From: Melampsora larici-populina 98AG31
Lineage: Eukaryota; Basidiomycota; Pucciniomycetes; Pucciniales; Melampsoraceae
Direction of reading: 5' to 3'
Length of the DNA: 64,000 bases
NCBI RefSeq assembly: GCF_000204055.1
Contig: NW_006768766.1
Coordinates: forward strand, 2,594,524-2,658,523
In this document: in pieces, positions 23,431 through 35,727 of the stretch
Numbering within the stretch: position 1 is the first letter of the stretch
Layout of the letters: each line of letters starts with the position of its first letter
Program-made: the position numbers and the translations under genes
Notes under the pieces: generated by a model
Told to the model about the DNA's origin: nothing
Database searches by the model: none
The model's input: the letters and a program-made list of their open reading frames with translations, nothing else

Positions 23431-24246
23431 CACTACACCAAATGTAATGTTTACTGGGCGGTAAATAAAACTACTGACATAGAAAAGTCCTGAGGCAACA
23501 GGAAGAGAGCTAAAAATCTGAAAAAATATGCACCTTGTTCCTAGATGTTGGGGCGTCATGATGAGTATTTTTTTGTATTTTACACGCAGATATTGGTTTA
23601 TGTACTAACAATAAACGCTGAAAATCATCAAAAACTCACATGTAACAATACCTGAAATATGGGTCATGAGTATGAAGACAATATTTTGTGGTCTAAAAAC
23701 TTCAATAACTTTTGCAATTCTGCTCCAAATAACTCGATTGTTGGTTCATTCAAAAGCTGAACTATTCTCCTTCACACTTCATAATGTTAGTAAGGTGCTA
23801 TCTAGTCATTTAAACACTCTACATATGTTCAAACAGTTCTGCATGAATAGCTCTGTAGGATCTTTTTTAGACCAGCTACAGATATGATGTCTCAATGAAA
23901 AATGTAGAGGAAAGACTCACCTTTGCAATGCACTTTAAATCGAGTGATTTGATCCAGAACTTCAAAAGTTATTGATATTTGAAGATTCCAAAATCCTGTC
24001 TTCAAAGTCAAGGGCCAAATTTCAGGTATTGTTACAGGTGGGTTTTTGATGATTCTCAGCCTTTATTGTTAGTACATTAACCAATATCTGTGTGTAAAAT
24101 ACAAAAAAATACTTGTCATGACGCCCCAACATCTAGGAACAAGGTGCATATTTTTTCAGATTTTTAGCTCTCTTCCTGTTTCCTCAGGACTTTTCTATGT
24201 CAGTAGTTTTCTTTACCGCCTGGTAAAGATGACATCTTGTGTAGTG
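23431..24246. mobile_element. 816-bp CACTA-type MITE with 3-bp target duplication TAT
   Basis: The ends are CACTACACCAAATG... and ...CATCTTGTGTAGTG, with long inverted arms (a GAAAAGTCCTGAGG...TTGGGGCGTCATGA block is mirrored at 24,117-24,205). TAT occurs on both flanks (23428-23430 and 24247-24249). CACTA ends with a 3-bp duplication mark the CACTA/CMC superfamily. No transposase is encoded. It has the same length and internal motifs (GTACTAACAATAAAC) as the element at 46856-47671. Confidence 0.85.
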
Positions 24247-25950
24247 TATGCATCCTTGAAGCCTTATCTTATAAGCACTCTGAGTAACAAATACATAGCC
24301 TGTTCAGCTCAGCCGTCAGATGCGACTCCAGCTTGTCACAGGCCTGAGGTTTCTTGTGGTGGACCGGTTTAGTCTTGAGTTCCAACTGGTCAAAATGTTG
24401 GACAAAGTGTTTGAGTAGTTTCCACTTGCTGTTGGTCAATGCAATCCAATTGTCAGAGGATGATGCTTGCATTTTCCACTGGCTTTTTTTGTTGTGAGTG
24501 TTTGGATTCCAAGAAGAGGCCATGAGTGAAAAGTCAACACCATAACAGATGTGGATGATCTGGAGCTGAAAGATTGAAAATCAGGAATTCAATAACTCAA
24601 GAATATGAGCTTTGGGTCAACATATTTCTTACCTTGTGCTTAATCTGGGTAATTGCTTCAATACCCTTGTTCTGTTGTGCAGTTGGAAGGTGGGGACCAA
24701 ACTTATCCAGACCAAGATGATGCACTACCTTGTCCAAATCAACTGATTGTTTGAAAATTGGCAGAACTTCTCTTTTTATTTGGCATCCAAAGGTTCAGTT
24801 TTTGGTTTGTTTGGTGGTGTCAGCTTGAGACCCAGAAATGGTTCCTTCAAAGCTAAATGATAAACTTACAATTTCAAGTTTTGAGGCTTTGTTACTACTA
24901 ATTGTAGGAAATGTTTAGTAGAAGTAAATTCAAGCCTAAGTTTCAAAGTATCTTGTTATTGTTAGTTATTCTATTCTTTTAATAACTACTGATGTTAACA
25001 ACATACTCACTTTTATACGTCCTGGTATACCAAGTGGTCTTCTTCAGATGGGTACTAAGGTACTCCTATCTCAGGGTGGTCTAATTCTACTCGAATGATG
25101 AAACAAACGTTTTATCAAAAGAGATCTGAGAAAATCTTCAACAAGAGGAAAAAAGGGATTTGATCCTTAATTTGGTGAGCTTGTATTCAAAGAAGTAGAG
25201 TTTACAAAATCAGTACGGATAGTGCAAAAACCCACACTGAGCTAATGGACTAGATATTACTACGTGTTAAGCAGATGAAGTATTTGGCTGGGGTTTTTAG
25301 ATTGTGTTGATATAGAGTTTGTAAAGTTCTAATATTGATGAAAGGTTTTTGTGGTGTAAAGTATAAGATGATTCTTCTCTGTTTGAGGTGAGTTTTGTTT
25401 CTATTTATACCAATAGATTGAGTATTCAGTTAGTATCTGAAGGCAAGGTTGCTTTTTTCCTGGTCAGGGTTTGTATACCCTAGTGGCGTCATTTATTACG
25501 AACGAGTCTAGTTATTAAATGGCTGCCGTGGCATTCTTCGTTGTAGTTTTGAACCAGTCAGGGTACAAACCCTGACTGGGTTTTCTTTTCTTATTTTAAT
25601 TTTAATTATCTTATTCTTTCCACTCTTGAAACTCAAATGTGAGATGTACTTTTGTATATTATATATTTTTATGTGTTTTTTGTTCAACCTATGGGGTAAG
25701 TGCGCTTACCCTCTAGGTTGACAGGTGGCTGGTCCAATCTGCTTGCAAGATAGCCAAGGGGAAAAAATGTTGCTTGTTGAATATGTCCTCATCTGGTTCA
25801 TGGTTTGTCCAATTATACCCCACATGCTGATTCCTTTCTTTAAATTCTTCCTAAGTGTTCCTGGCTGGCACTGTGTGAAGCATGTGTATAAATATGAGGT
25901 CTAAAGAAAGTGGAGTGAGTAGTCAAAGAGCCACTCACTTGTAGTGTTTG
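24247..25950. other. Non-coding repeat-rich spacer
   Basis: No convincing gene. Two hairpins stand out: AACCAGTCAGGGT-ACA-AACCCTGACTGGGTT at about 25,551-25,582, with a related partial arm near 25,461-25,477, and TCAACCTA-T-GGGGTAAG paired with CTTACCC-TC-TAGGTTGA at about 25,684-25,721. Confidence 0.5.
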
Positions 25951-26208
25951 CACCCTCAGAGCTGGACTTCTGGAATGATTGATAGGTTATCCATTTTGTT
26001 TAAGTGGTGACTTCATGCCTGGAGTGATACAAAGGAAAATAGGTAAGATAATGATATGATTTGAGGCATGATGATGATGAGACTTGCAAGAATTCATTAA
26101 TTTTGTGTTCACTACAGTGAGCAACTATTGCCAAATTGCCAGTAACTTCTTTGCTCTTTGATACGTAAACTGTATGTTTCTCAACTCCTTCTGGACCAGA
26201 GGCAAAAT

Positions 26209-26652
26209 TCAATTGTGTGTTTTGCGCCCAGCAGCAGAGATGAGGTTGTTGATTTTGGGGATGTCCAAGTTGAAATTGTTATACTTCTCAAGGGTGAGGT
26301 TAGCCTTGTTGGGTTTGATGTGTTTAGTCCATTGAGATGATCTTATGAATATGGTCAGCTGGGGTTCATCTTCATCTTCTTGTAAGTTAACATTATCATC
26401 ATCTGATGAATTGACCAAGTCATCTGAATCCTTTTGGTCCTGATTGTCAGAGTCGTTCAAATCAGTGGAGTTGGATGGCTGTACAGTGAGTCTGACTCTC
26501 TTGGAAGCCAATAGGGTGCTGCATTTGGAAGTGGTGCGCCTGGGGCGCTTTTATTGATTGCTGCATGTCTGATTTTGAGTGTCGGTTGAAAGCTTGCTGG
26601 AGGTCTTGAGTTTGCCGGAGACCTGGTGTTTGTGGTTTGAGGTAGTTGCCAT
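26209..26652 (-). pseudogene. Decayed gene of unknown family with in-frame TAA
   Basis: From ATG at 26652 the frame reads MATTSNHKHQVSGKLKTSSK..., meets TAA at 26551-26553, and continues in the same frame with LLASKRVRLTVQPSN, an acidic Asp/Ser-rich stretch (DSDNQDQKDSDD) and LTLEKYNNFNLDIP before stopping at 26209. The continuity of coding character through one stop suggests a recently disabled gene. Function not recognised. Confidence 0.45.
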
Positions 26653-26992
26653 GATGATGTGATTTTGGAAGTACTTTGTGAAGTGTAGAGAGAGCTTTGA
26701 ACAATCCATAAAAGAGTTGTGACGTGGAGAAGCTAAGTATTTAAGTATGTCCAGTATATGCATTACATGTGTGTTAAAATTGAAGGTTGAGAGGTTCACT
26801 GAGAGGCATGAAGTACTGGTGATAATCAAGTGAATGGTTTAACAATGGCTGGAATGTGATGGATTCAATGTGTAAGCTGATAGTTTGGAGTGAAGTTAAC
26901 TTGTGCATCTGTGCGCACAAATTGATTGGAGTGAAATCAAGACAGTTGAATGAAGATGAGTGAAATTTTCTCCAATAGAGGTATGAGAGTGG

Positions 26993-27387
26993 TCAAATTT
27001 TGTCAGTTGTGGTGTGTATGCTGATGAGATAAATGAACTTTACCTTGGGTGCATGTGCGCACAAGTACTTAGGTGTTTCACCTTTGTCTTTACGTCTTTT
27101 GGGTCTGGTTTCTGCGTACCCCACTTTTCTAATAGAAAGTTGCCTAACAGAGCATGACTTTATTGTGCCATACATTGAATGAGTCCAGTTATTGAGAATA
27201 ACTTTTACGTGTTTCAAACTCCACAAGCTGATTGCATGAAAATATATTTGTATGATCAAACCAATGGCATACCAAGGGTTAGGGTGATATTTTGAAGAAC
27301 CTCCGCTTGCATCAAATTGATAAACATAACAGTCCAAGATATTTGTTAGAATGTCCAACAGTAGCTCAGCATGTAATGTGGTGTGAG
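26993..27387 (-). pseudogene. N-terminal fragment of an F-box/LRR-like family protein
   Basis: The frame reads LHAELLLDILTNILDCYVYQ (an F-box-like LPxELLxxIL start), then KYHPNPWYAIGL, then LNNWTHSMYGTIKSCSVRQL and RKVGYAETRPKR, before losing coding character. There is no ATG, and a stop lies just upstream. The middle block matches the LDNWSHAMYDSILSCPVRDL region of the fragment at 63.5-63.8 kb, which defines the family within this window. It is probably a truncated copy of a lineage-expanded substrate-adaptor-like family. Confidence 0.5.
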
Positions 27388-27833
27388 ATTGTTAGGTCTC
27401 TTTTGACATCTTTGATATCTATTGTAAGTGTCTTTTGACTTTGCGGTGAGGAGGAGATTGAGAGAAATGAGAATACTGAAGTGTTTTCTGCTTTCTTGAT
27501 CCTCAAACTTTTTGATTTGTACTGAACTTTGATGTGTCTTGTATTTTTCACATGACACCCCATGTTGTGGTGATTTCCCATTTGGTGGAATTTGAGTTCT
27601 CAATCTTGACAATTGCTGCTTTCAACAGCACTAAGTCTGCAGGGCATTGAGGTACTATGTACAGTCATTCATTCTGATATCTTAAGTCTTGTGAAAAAGA
27701 ATGGACCTGGTTTTTGTTGAGCTGCTGGATGTGTGCTTGCATGATTAATCACTTGCAGTCTGGTGGAGCTGTATTGTATACACATGTAGCCACCACAGTG
27801 ACAACATTGGCATCTACAAGTGTCTGTAGCCTA

Positions 27834-27946
27834 CACTACATGCAAGGTGCTGACGCCGCACAAAAGCAAAGGGGAGGCCTTGCCAAAGCAGGGGGTCAAT
27901 GCCACATCCACCTCAAATCCGGAGCATCAGCTGTTTGCATGTAGTG
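27834..27946. mobile_element. 113-bp CACTA-ended MITE
   Basis: Ends CACTACATGCAAGGTG... and ...CTGTTTGCATGTAGTG. The interior is related to the element at 44394-44537 (TGCTGACGCCGCACAAAA). Flanks CTA and TCA are not a clean target duplication, so it may be older. It lies next to a tRNA-like B-box sequence. Confidence 0.75.
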
Positions 27947-27959
27947 TCAGCGCCACCGG

Positions 27960-28040
27960 AGTGCTAGTGGTAAAGGTAGCACTCTAGTATGTGTCTTGGT
28001 TAGCACTGCGGCCATGGGTTCAAATCCCATCAGACACATA
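27960..28040 (+). repeat. tRNA-like (SINE-like) sequence with B box
   Basis: Contains an A-box-like TAGTGGTAAAGG near 27,967 and a B-box GGGTTCAAATCCC at about 28,017-28,029, bracketed by TGTGTCT...AGACACA that can pair as an acceptor stem. The anticodon arm cannot be drawn, so it is not a functional tRNA but probably a tRNA-derived repeat. Confidence 0.5.
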
Positions 28041-28049
28041 ATCACATTC

Positions 28050-28888
28050 TACCAAAACTAACAGTTTTGTGCTGTCTTTTTGCAGTTTCTTTTGTCACCT
28101 CGTTGAAGATTATGGTTGGTAAACTTGATGCCATCTTTCAGCCATTGATGGCAAACATATTTCAGTCAAGATTGTTTTCCATCAGTTGTGATCTCTCTTT
28201 CTTCGTCACAATTACTCATGTGGCTTAGGCAATCACTGACAGCGTGACAAAACATCAATTCTGGTTCTTCCCTTAACAGCATGGGCTTTGGCATACAACC
28301 TTCAAGACCCCAAAACCTGTATCACTTGCCACTTGCGCCCTTCAGCATATTCCAATAATGTTCCATGCCACCAAGATCTCCCTGTAAACGCAATTCAAAT
28401 CATAGATGCACAACAATTGATGCTGAATAGCTCTCTATAGGAATCTGGAATCTCAAAGAGGGTCTGGGAATTGGTTCTCAAAATGGCAAGTTACTCATTT
28501 CATACTCAGACAGAAATCAGAATTGGACCCACAAACATTTATGACTCATATCTAAAATTCACCTCAAGTATACTATTGTTGAAGGTTGGGGCGTTGAATC
28601 TCCACTGCCCTGGAGAGAAGAAGCCTTGAAATCAAGAAAACTCATAGCGTCGTGATTTTGAGATACCGGCAATCATAAACACCGTTTTGTAGCTCCAAGA
28701 ATAGGCTGTCCTCATGTAGTTTGAATTTGAGAATTTTACTGATTTTGAGTTTCTAAATAAATATATTCACTTTTTTCAAAGAAACAGATCGATGTATATA
28801 CAAAGGCAACCTAATTTTGTTTGGTTGAGAAATATACTGTGGTAATCCATATTATAGATCATTGAACGTAGACGCCAGTTCCTAGTCA
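28050..28888. other. Non-coding spacer
   Basis: No gene or repeat structure that I can support. Confidence 0.5.
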
Positions 28889-29107
28889 TCAATTGGAAGG
28901 ATCAGCATGTCTTATGAGGCTTATACTTTGGAATTTTGTTACAAAAGCGGAATCCATACGGACCATGATTCTATCAGATTTTGTGGAGTATGTGAAGTGA
29001 CACTGTACCCCGCGCAATTTGAAGGCCTGACTCAGTTCAGAATCTTCAGGCGATCCGCGGGTGAATATCATGTGTTGCAGATTTGGTACTCCCTGAAAAG
29101 CGTTCAC
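28889..29107 (-). pseudogene. C-terminal fragment of an LRR/F-box-family protein
   Basis: The frame reads VPNLQHMIFTRG...AFKLRGVQCHFT and ends with TGA at 28889-28891. The pattern (a leucine-rich final repeat, then a short polar tail) resembles the ends of rust F-box/LRR proteins. The upstream N-terminal portion is missing on this strand. Probably a truncated copy related to those at 27.0-27.4 and 62.9-63.8 kb; the relation is inferred. Confidence 0.4.
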
Positions 29108-29608
29108 GCCAGCTGTCTAGAAAGCTGCTTTCCAATAATCCCGTGTCCCAAAATGAGACATGATAAGCGTTTGAACATTTCGAAGCATTGGCCAGTGTAG
29201 CCAATCTAAATTTGAGCCAATTGGTTGATCAAGATCATCACTGCGGGTAGACTGTAGGATCAGGGTTTTTGCAGGTGCAAACCTGATAATCCTGATAATT
29301 TCTGATAATGCTGATAAACCCTTACAACCCCATGGGTTATGGGTCCACGTGAGTCAACCGTATATGTAAAGTGTACGATAAATCTCTTTGGCCTTTACCA
29401 CTTAAGCATCATGGGTGCCGTGCATAAGCTCTGTATGCCAAGCAGACCACGTGGCCCACTTGTGGGCAGAGGTACCCCTTGAGGTGTCACCTCCCACGCC
29501 TCGCGACGCGAGATGACTCCTCACACGCACCCTCTCCCCCACCAACTTACCCTCAACCCACAACTACTCACTCAATCCCTCTTCAGCAATCCCCTCCCTC
29601 TGATCGAC

Positions 29609-29939
29609 ATTATGCTGCTCACCGAATTTGTAGCCCATCTTACAAGGACGACTCCTCAACTCAGCACCACACTCACGGTAGGGGACTTCGTGCACTTCAT
29701 GTTGCTTGCATCCGAAGTCCAACAGCGCGCTGGCCAAGGACTTCGACTCTGATCGTACCGACTACCAGTCGCCAAATTCTTCCTCGTGGCGCTCAAACCA
29801 GCGTTCCCGCACCCACTCATCCACAGCCTCTGGAGTTTGGCCTGGGATATCTTACCATCCGCCCGTATCGATTCTACCACATCCATCCGGGAACTCGGCG
29901 TTGAAACCAATAACACCTCCAAAGTCGCCGAGCAATAGG
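29609..29939 (+). pseudogene. N-terminal fragment of a KDZ-associated (CxC5-type) protein, frameshifted
   Basis: MLLTEFVAHLTRTTPQLS... parallels MLLMDFVNQLNRQHPHLTTR of the KDZ gene at 30394. After TGA at about 29,750 the similarity resumes in another frame (FFLVALKPAFPHP...LWSLAWDILPSA versus FLELALKLKIEP...LWTLTFPSLP). It ends at a TAG near 29,937, before the cysteine clu­ster would begin. A relic tandem copy of the N-terminal part only. Confidence 0.6.
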
Positions 29940-30393
29940 GTAGAGCGGACTTTCGGATTTTTCGTGGGAATTCTCAGCTGGGAATTCCCAGGCCGGCCTA
30001 AGGCCATAAGCCATGACTCCCCCAATGCTTATATCCGCTAATACAACCACCCACAGGTCAACCAGCGGGGATAACACGTGATTGCCTGCGGCAAACATGA
30101 CCTCCATCTTCTCCCACATTCATGGGGATATACCGATATACTGCAACCAGCGCCCCCGCGTCTTCTTGCCCTCCACCCTCGGGACCACACTGCCACGCAT
30201 ACAATACAACCGACCTCGTTCTTGCCCTTGGACGCGTCCTCTTTTGGCAGTCATTGTTTCCTCAGTGTAAGTACAATCACCCACCCTCCTTCCTATTATC
30301 TTTCACCCACTTGCCAACTGACCATATCTCTTACCTCTTTGGCGGTGTTACCCTGACAGAAGGCCTTCAGTCAATTGTTTGTGTTCGGTCATC

Positions 30394-32653
30394 ATGCTGC
30401 TAATGGACTTTGTGAATCAGCTCAACCGACAACATCCACACCTCACCACCCGTATAACGCTCACCGACCTCGCACAATTTCTTGATCTTGCCAGTGCAGT
30501 GTACATCCGCAGCGACAAAGTCTTCCAGTTCACCTCATGTGATTACCGTATCATTCCGTTTCTTGAGCTTGCCTTAAAGCTCAAAATCGAGCCCTGTGAC
30601 TACAAAGCTCTATGGACCCTCACTTTCCCATCGCTCCCGTTTGTGCACCTCGATTCTACTGGGCTAATACGTACCTACGGACTTGTGGACAGCCTCAAGA
30701 AGAAGACACAGATTCACGAAGTTTATCTTACTCCCCCAACAAGTGTCTGTCTTGTTTGTCATCAGCCAAAGCATCCCTCGCTCTCCAAACGCCCTCGTAG
30801 ACAAGGATATTTGTATGACCTGGATGGTATCCATTCTGCCAAGTTCCATACCTGGGCTTGTCTAGGTATGTCCGCACTTGGCCTTCTCAGTTTTTTGACA
30901 TTTAGTGAGCTTGGTTATTCACCAAATCATTACTTTACAGATTGTGGTACCATCTACCGACCTTCCTATTATACTGCCGAAAAGATGAGGATCTACTACA
31001 CCAAAGCGCAGGGGGCAAATCAAGACCACTACCAGGTCCATTGCCACTTTGCTATGTCCAAACGCCTTGCAAGGTTCTTTCAACAATCGCAAATGCTTGC
31101 ACAGTGAGCAGTCCCATTCTTTTATCACCGAAACACATGACACCCTTCATTGATAGCCCATAATTCGCCAACAAGCATGTCCAACTTCAATCTCGTCAAC
31201 TTATTCAATCTAACCTATGCAAAGGGCCAGCAAGTACCGACTCACAAAGCACAATCAACACCTAAGATTTCACAAGAAGTGGCCCGTGACGGGGTCGACC
31301 TGTTCAGTTTGCTCCGCTGAACCTCTCGTCGTGGCGCCGTTCTCTACATGGATGCTACCGGGAAAAACGCCGACCGATTCTTACCGGCTATGGTCCGAGA
31401 GCTCTACCACATCGCCAATCATGGGTCTGCTTATCGTGACCACTTTTGCTCGTTGTGCCTTAAGCGCTACAGAGTTGAAGACCAAGGAGTGGTGACTACC
31501 AAAGGTCAGCCGTAATTTCGAAACTCACAGGCCCTCAAGCTGATGAACTCTTTTAATTTCCAGTGATACGTGCGGTTGTGACCGATGGTCTTACAATTGG
31601 ACACTGGCGATGTAGTGCCTCATCGGTGCAGCTTGAAGCGCTTGCTCATCGGGATGGGCGAGCTGCCCCCAATGGGCCATGCCTCAACCCGTTACCAAAG
31701 GTCAACTCTCGATTTTGTGCTGACCATGAGGTCAGTTTGAAGGGATGGTGCATTGCACAACCATGCAACGCCCTCGCCGACCCTGGGTCAAAAGTTTGTG
31801 GCAACGAAGACCACCAAGCAGCAATGGAGGCATTTCAAGCAAAGAAAAAGAAGAATTTTTCGCTCAAATCCATGCTCAACCGGCCTGGTTCGAACTTGCC
31901 ATCCGATCCGTCCGTTCATCTAAACCCACTGACTGCGGAAATCATTGATCTCGACGAAATCGTCCAAGCCGACGAGTCTGATCGCGCCCATGAGGCCGCG
32001 CGTGATGGTGGCGAGGCCAAGCCAAAAGGATCAGCATCTTTGTCCCGAAACCGCACTCATAACGATCAACTAATTGTAGGAACTTGCGGAATTATATTGA
32101 GCCAGAAGACATTCTACAATGCAGAAGCTCCCAGTGCTTTGAGGGTCAGTCGAATTTCTAGGCGTCTGATTAAATTAATGTTGACATATAACCATTCCAT
32201 CCAACATAATATACATTACATTACATTTTCTAGGACTATCTGGTCGAAGCGTTCCCCGACCAACTTCCTGAAGTCATATTTTATGACAATGCCTGCAATC
32301 TCCTGCGAGTCATTCACAAAGGTCAAACGGATCCAGCACCATTCCAAAACACCATCATCCCTGTTGACCCTTTTCATCACCGCTCTCACAAGGCGAGCGA
32401 TCAGTTTTGCCAAATGTACACCGACCCGAAATTGTTCCCCGACTTGCAACAGGACGGAAACTGGATCTTCAATTCCTCCGCCGGGGAATTGTCTAACATC
32501 TGGTATGGGGGGTTTGCTTCCATGTGTCGAAACATGCAAGCGACACGTTATGAGTTCTTCCTGGAGGAAATGGTGGAGTATCGCAATGTCTGGCTTACTG
32601 ACGCTTTGCACGGTCGTGAAAATGTGGAATATGTGGTGGTTGCGAAATTATAA
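30394..32653 (+). pseudogene. KDZ-type transposase with CxC5/CxC6-like cysteine clusters, copy 1 (in-frame TGA)
   Basis: Exons 30394-30865, 30941-31103, 31176-31504, 31564-32144, 32234-32653, phases consistent. N-terminal helical region, then a CxC5-like cluster (VCLVCHQPKH...YLYDLDGIHS...CLDCGTIYRPSYY). Exon 3 has TGA at 31318-31320, in frame (SLLR-stop-TSRRG) where copy 2 reads SLLDHADRRG. Exon 4 holds VTDGLTIGHWRCSA (likely first catalytic Asp), a CxC6-like cluster (FCADHEV...CIAQPC...VCGNEDH) and TFYNAEAPSAL. Exon 5 has FYDNAC (second Asp) and FHHRSHKASDQFC...IWYGG. KDZ transposases (Kyakuja-Dileera-Zisupton) are RNase H-fold enzymes. Exons 4 and 5 have the same length as in copy 2 (581 and 420 nt). 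Probably inactive through the stop codon. Confidence 0.8.
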
Positions 32654-33497
32654 TCCAATGAAGTGCACATCCCACCCTTGATAGTTTCATAAGTTTTAAA
32701 CAATGGGTTGGACCCTCGTTGATTGTTCATCCAGGAGTGTTGTCCTGTAATTGCACGGTTTTTCTTCAAAGCAGTGCAAACATCTTCTCCCTATGTTTTG
32801 TTTGGCCTCCTCGTGTTTTTGTCTTGAACTGTCACATAGTCACATGTCCAATGAAATAACATGTCTGTGAAATAACGTATCTTTACAAATCACTGGTTAA
32901 CATCATAAAATTCTCACAGTGTGTTGTATCGTCGGATACCCGCGAAGGCCCCAAAGGCCATAACAAGGTACACCACAGAGGTGTCTTGGCCGGCTACAGA
33001 CGGCCAAGGCAGGCCAGCGGCAGACCGCCGGCGCTTGCATAGGGGCAGGCCGTCTGCAGATGGCCCTCACGCGAGACGCCTGCCAGACGCCTGCTGGCCT
33101 CGCCTGCAGGCCGGCTGATTTTTGCCTGCAGGCTGGCTGGAAACTGGCTGCCGACGGTCAGCAGGCTCAATGGCCCGACACAATCTCCGGGTACTCAGCT
33201 CTCGGATTCACTTTGTGGGTCATTTTCAGAAATTCGGACCTCGCTCGGGTAGGCACCAAATCGCTCAGATCAGGTCAGATCAGGTCAGATCAGGTCAGAT
33301 CAGCTGACGCTGCTCGCGGGCACAGGCACAGCACTTTATGAAATCCAATGTATGATTCATTTCATAGTAACAGTCTATGTACTTGATTATAGAGAGGAGC
33401 TCCGCGCAATTAAGAAATCAAAAATATAACCAGTATGATGGTTTATTAACTTTGTATTTTATTGATGGGATAAACTTCAAGAGATGAGATGGTTTTG
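32654..33497. other. Spacer with GC-rich block and a 10-bp tandem repeat
   Basis: No gene. 32,985-33,175 is strongly GC-rich with recurring GCAGGC/GCCTGC motifs. At 33,266-33,303 there is a short tandem array of CAGATCAGGT (about four units). The rest is AT-rich. Confidence 0.6.
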
Positions 33498-35727
33498 TTA
33501 AATTGCTGGTGGATTCCCGATCGAGGTGGGATGAGATCCAGATGGAGTCGGATTCCGCCCGGCTTCAGACATGCGCGCCATGATGGCCTCCTCGGATGGT
33601 AAGTCCAATGTGACTTTTGGTTCGCGTGCTTTCAGATTCTTAAACCAATTTTTCCCATCAAAATACTTGCAATCCTCGTCATAGATTATTTGATAAAAGC
33701 TGCGTTGGTAACGATGTCAGCATGTCTGAAAGATGAAAACACTTATATATATACATATATTACTCACGCGGTAGTATAGTCTTCATTTGCCTTCAATCGC
33801 AACTCGGAAAGCGTCCTATCGACTGCAGCCCAAACAGACTCAGAACCTCTACCCCCTTTTAGCATCACGCGCGCCGCTTCTCGACGCTGAGCACAAAATA
33901 CAAGTATATGAGCGAGTAGTTTTATTGAATTCATAGTATCCTTTGACTCACAAGATAGGTGATTTGCGCGCGTGTGGGCCGATCGGTGGCTGCCCACACT
34001 GCGTCTACTTCGGCTTTGTCCCCAGCAACGGCACACCTCACAGCAACCTAGAGTTTAAATATAAACAGATGATCAGATGATGTACATCCAGAGAAGTGTG
34101 ATAACTTACTCGTTGGACCATTCCTTTGAGATGGGGAACCGGTATATCAACTCGGTCTTTGGTTTTAGGGTCATAGATGCCTACCAAGAGCTGATGTTGT
34201 TTTCAGTTGAATTGATCCCAAATTTGACAAATGAGAGAATGAAACACAACCTACCACGTTGTGTAACTTTTCTCTGGCGTGTTTGGCAGCTAATCTCAGG
34301 GCGGTACAATACGCTTGTGTGTCGGGGGCTTCTTCCACTCCACAGGTTTGGCGTGGAAGGTGTTCGGCCGCAAATGCCGCCCCTTCTTTTGCAACTTTTT
34401 TCTGTAGTATACAAAATAGAGCGAGTCAGATAAGAACAATTGTCATCATCTGCCTGATTTGGTGACTTGCCTTCATACTATTGAATAATGAGTTTGGTAG
34501 GTACCCTTCCAACCCGTTTTCGACAGCCGTATACCCCTCGATCAGCGGGGAAAAAAGTAGTTTAAGCGCCAAGGGGTTGATCAAACCCTTGGAAAACAAC
34601 ATTATTATCTTAGCAGCCTTCCAAAGACGATCGATGCGAAGTGAAAATGACTTACAATAAGTTTGGGGCTTGCGCACCACTTTGGCCTCACGGTTGTTTC
34701 AGCTGGAGCGGATTCTGAGGCTCGTGCGGTAGCCGATCCGGGAGCGGGAGCCTGTCCTGGTTCTGGTGGCGAGGCGAGGGCCATGACTGCCCTCGTCATC
34801 GTGGCCAGTTGGTCAGACATTGTGTCAATCTTACTGTTGACGCGTAAGATCTCCATTAGGAGTTTCGAATTGGCAGTTACTTGAGCCAAATGTCGATTAT
34901 TTTTGCCAAATACCTAGCAAGCATTTTGAAGATACAAAATTCAGATAAACACCCGAAAAAAAAAAGAATATAAAAATGATAATGACCGAAAAATCATAAA
35001 GAACAAGAAAACAAAGGCCCGATGTATCAGAGTGAGGCCTAGGACATTCACCTCCGCTTGGTCCTTAGCGTATGAATGAAACGGGCCTTCCAAACCGGCC
35101 CGTGTCGCCATGTCCTGAAAAGAACGCATCGTGGGTCCGCTGAGTGGACATGAATACATGGCCACTACGTCGCCAATATCATCACCTGACATAGTATTGT
35201 TTGGTAAGTCAGATTCACGGAGATCTCGCAAATCTTGAAGATTTGGGTGACCACGAGATGGCCACTGTGGATCGGTGTTGGTGCCAATGGGTCGACTTGA
35301 GGGGGAACGAGATCGGTCATTGCGCTCTCGACGCCGGTTAGGATACTCTAACCGGCCTGGGTTGGCTTCGTGGTTGGGAGTCCGCTGGAATTCCAAATGA
35401 CAAGGATTATTCCCACCATCATTCCTCCCTCCAGGTGAGTCCTGCAAGTGCAACTCTAGAGGACAAGAGTTCAGTCACGTAAGGCAGAATGACGCCTATG
35501 CATTCATAGCGATACAAGAGCCCACTTACCGTTTGAATTGTTCCTGAGCAAGCCGTGGTTATTGAAACCGTGAAGTGATCCGCCTTGAGAAGGCGAATTG
35601 AGCCTTTCGCCGAGGTCAACAGGACCTCGGCCATTGAATTGACCGCCTGAAATTTCGTCGGTCAGTACATGTAGATTTTTTAAAGGTCACAGAACTCACA
35701 GAAATTGTAAGACATTTCGGTGTTCAT
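33498..35727 (-). CDS. Unidentified multi-exon protein, divergent from the SAM-like gene
   Basis: Exon 1 is 35727-35700 (MNTEMSYNF + C). Further coding blocks on minus lie at about 35,640-35,534, 35,458-35,055, 34,915-34,665, 34,400-34,262, 34,190-34,108, 34,050-33,955, 33,893-33,776 and 33,710-33,498 (stop TAA at 33498-33500). N-terminal third Gly/Asn/Arg/Pro-rich and probably disordered; then a helical segment (LLMEILRVNSKIDTMSDQL) and a Pro/Ala stretch; then a C-terminal domain with YDPKTKDRVDIPVPHL, SELRLKANEDYTTAFYQ and DEDCKYFDGKNWFKNL. I do not recognise the family. The C-terminal block ending in a disordered tail is well conserved in character and reads without a break. Only the first two and last exon boundaries were checked closely. 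Confidence 0.6.

Noticed and set aside
29479..30403. Several 80-140 codon frames on both strands around 29.5-30.4 kb
   Set aside because: Compositional shadows in GC-richer DNA; only the frame starting at 29,609 matches the KDZ N-terminal region.
32990..33180. GC-rich block as a possible CpG island or origin
   Set aside because: It is a local accumulation of GCAGGC-type motifs without gene or other support.
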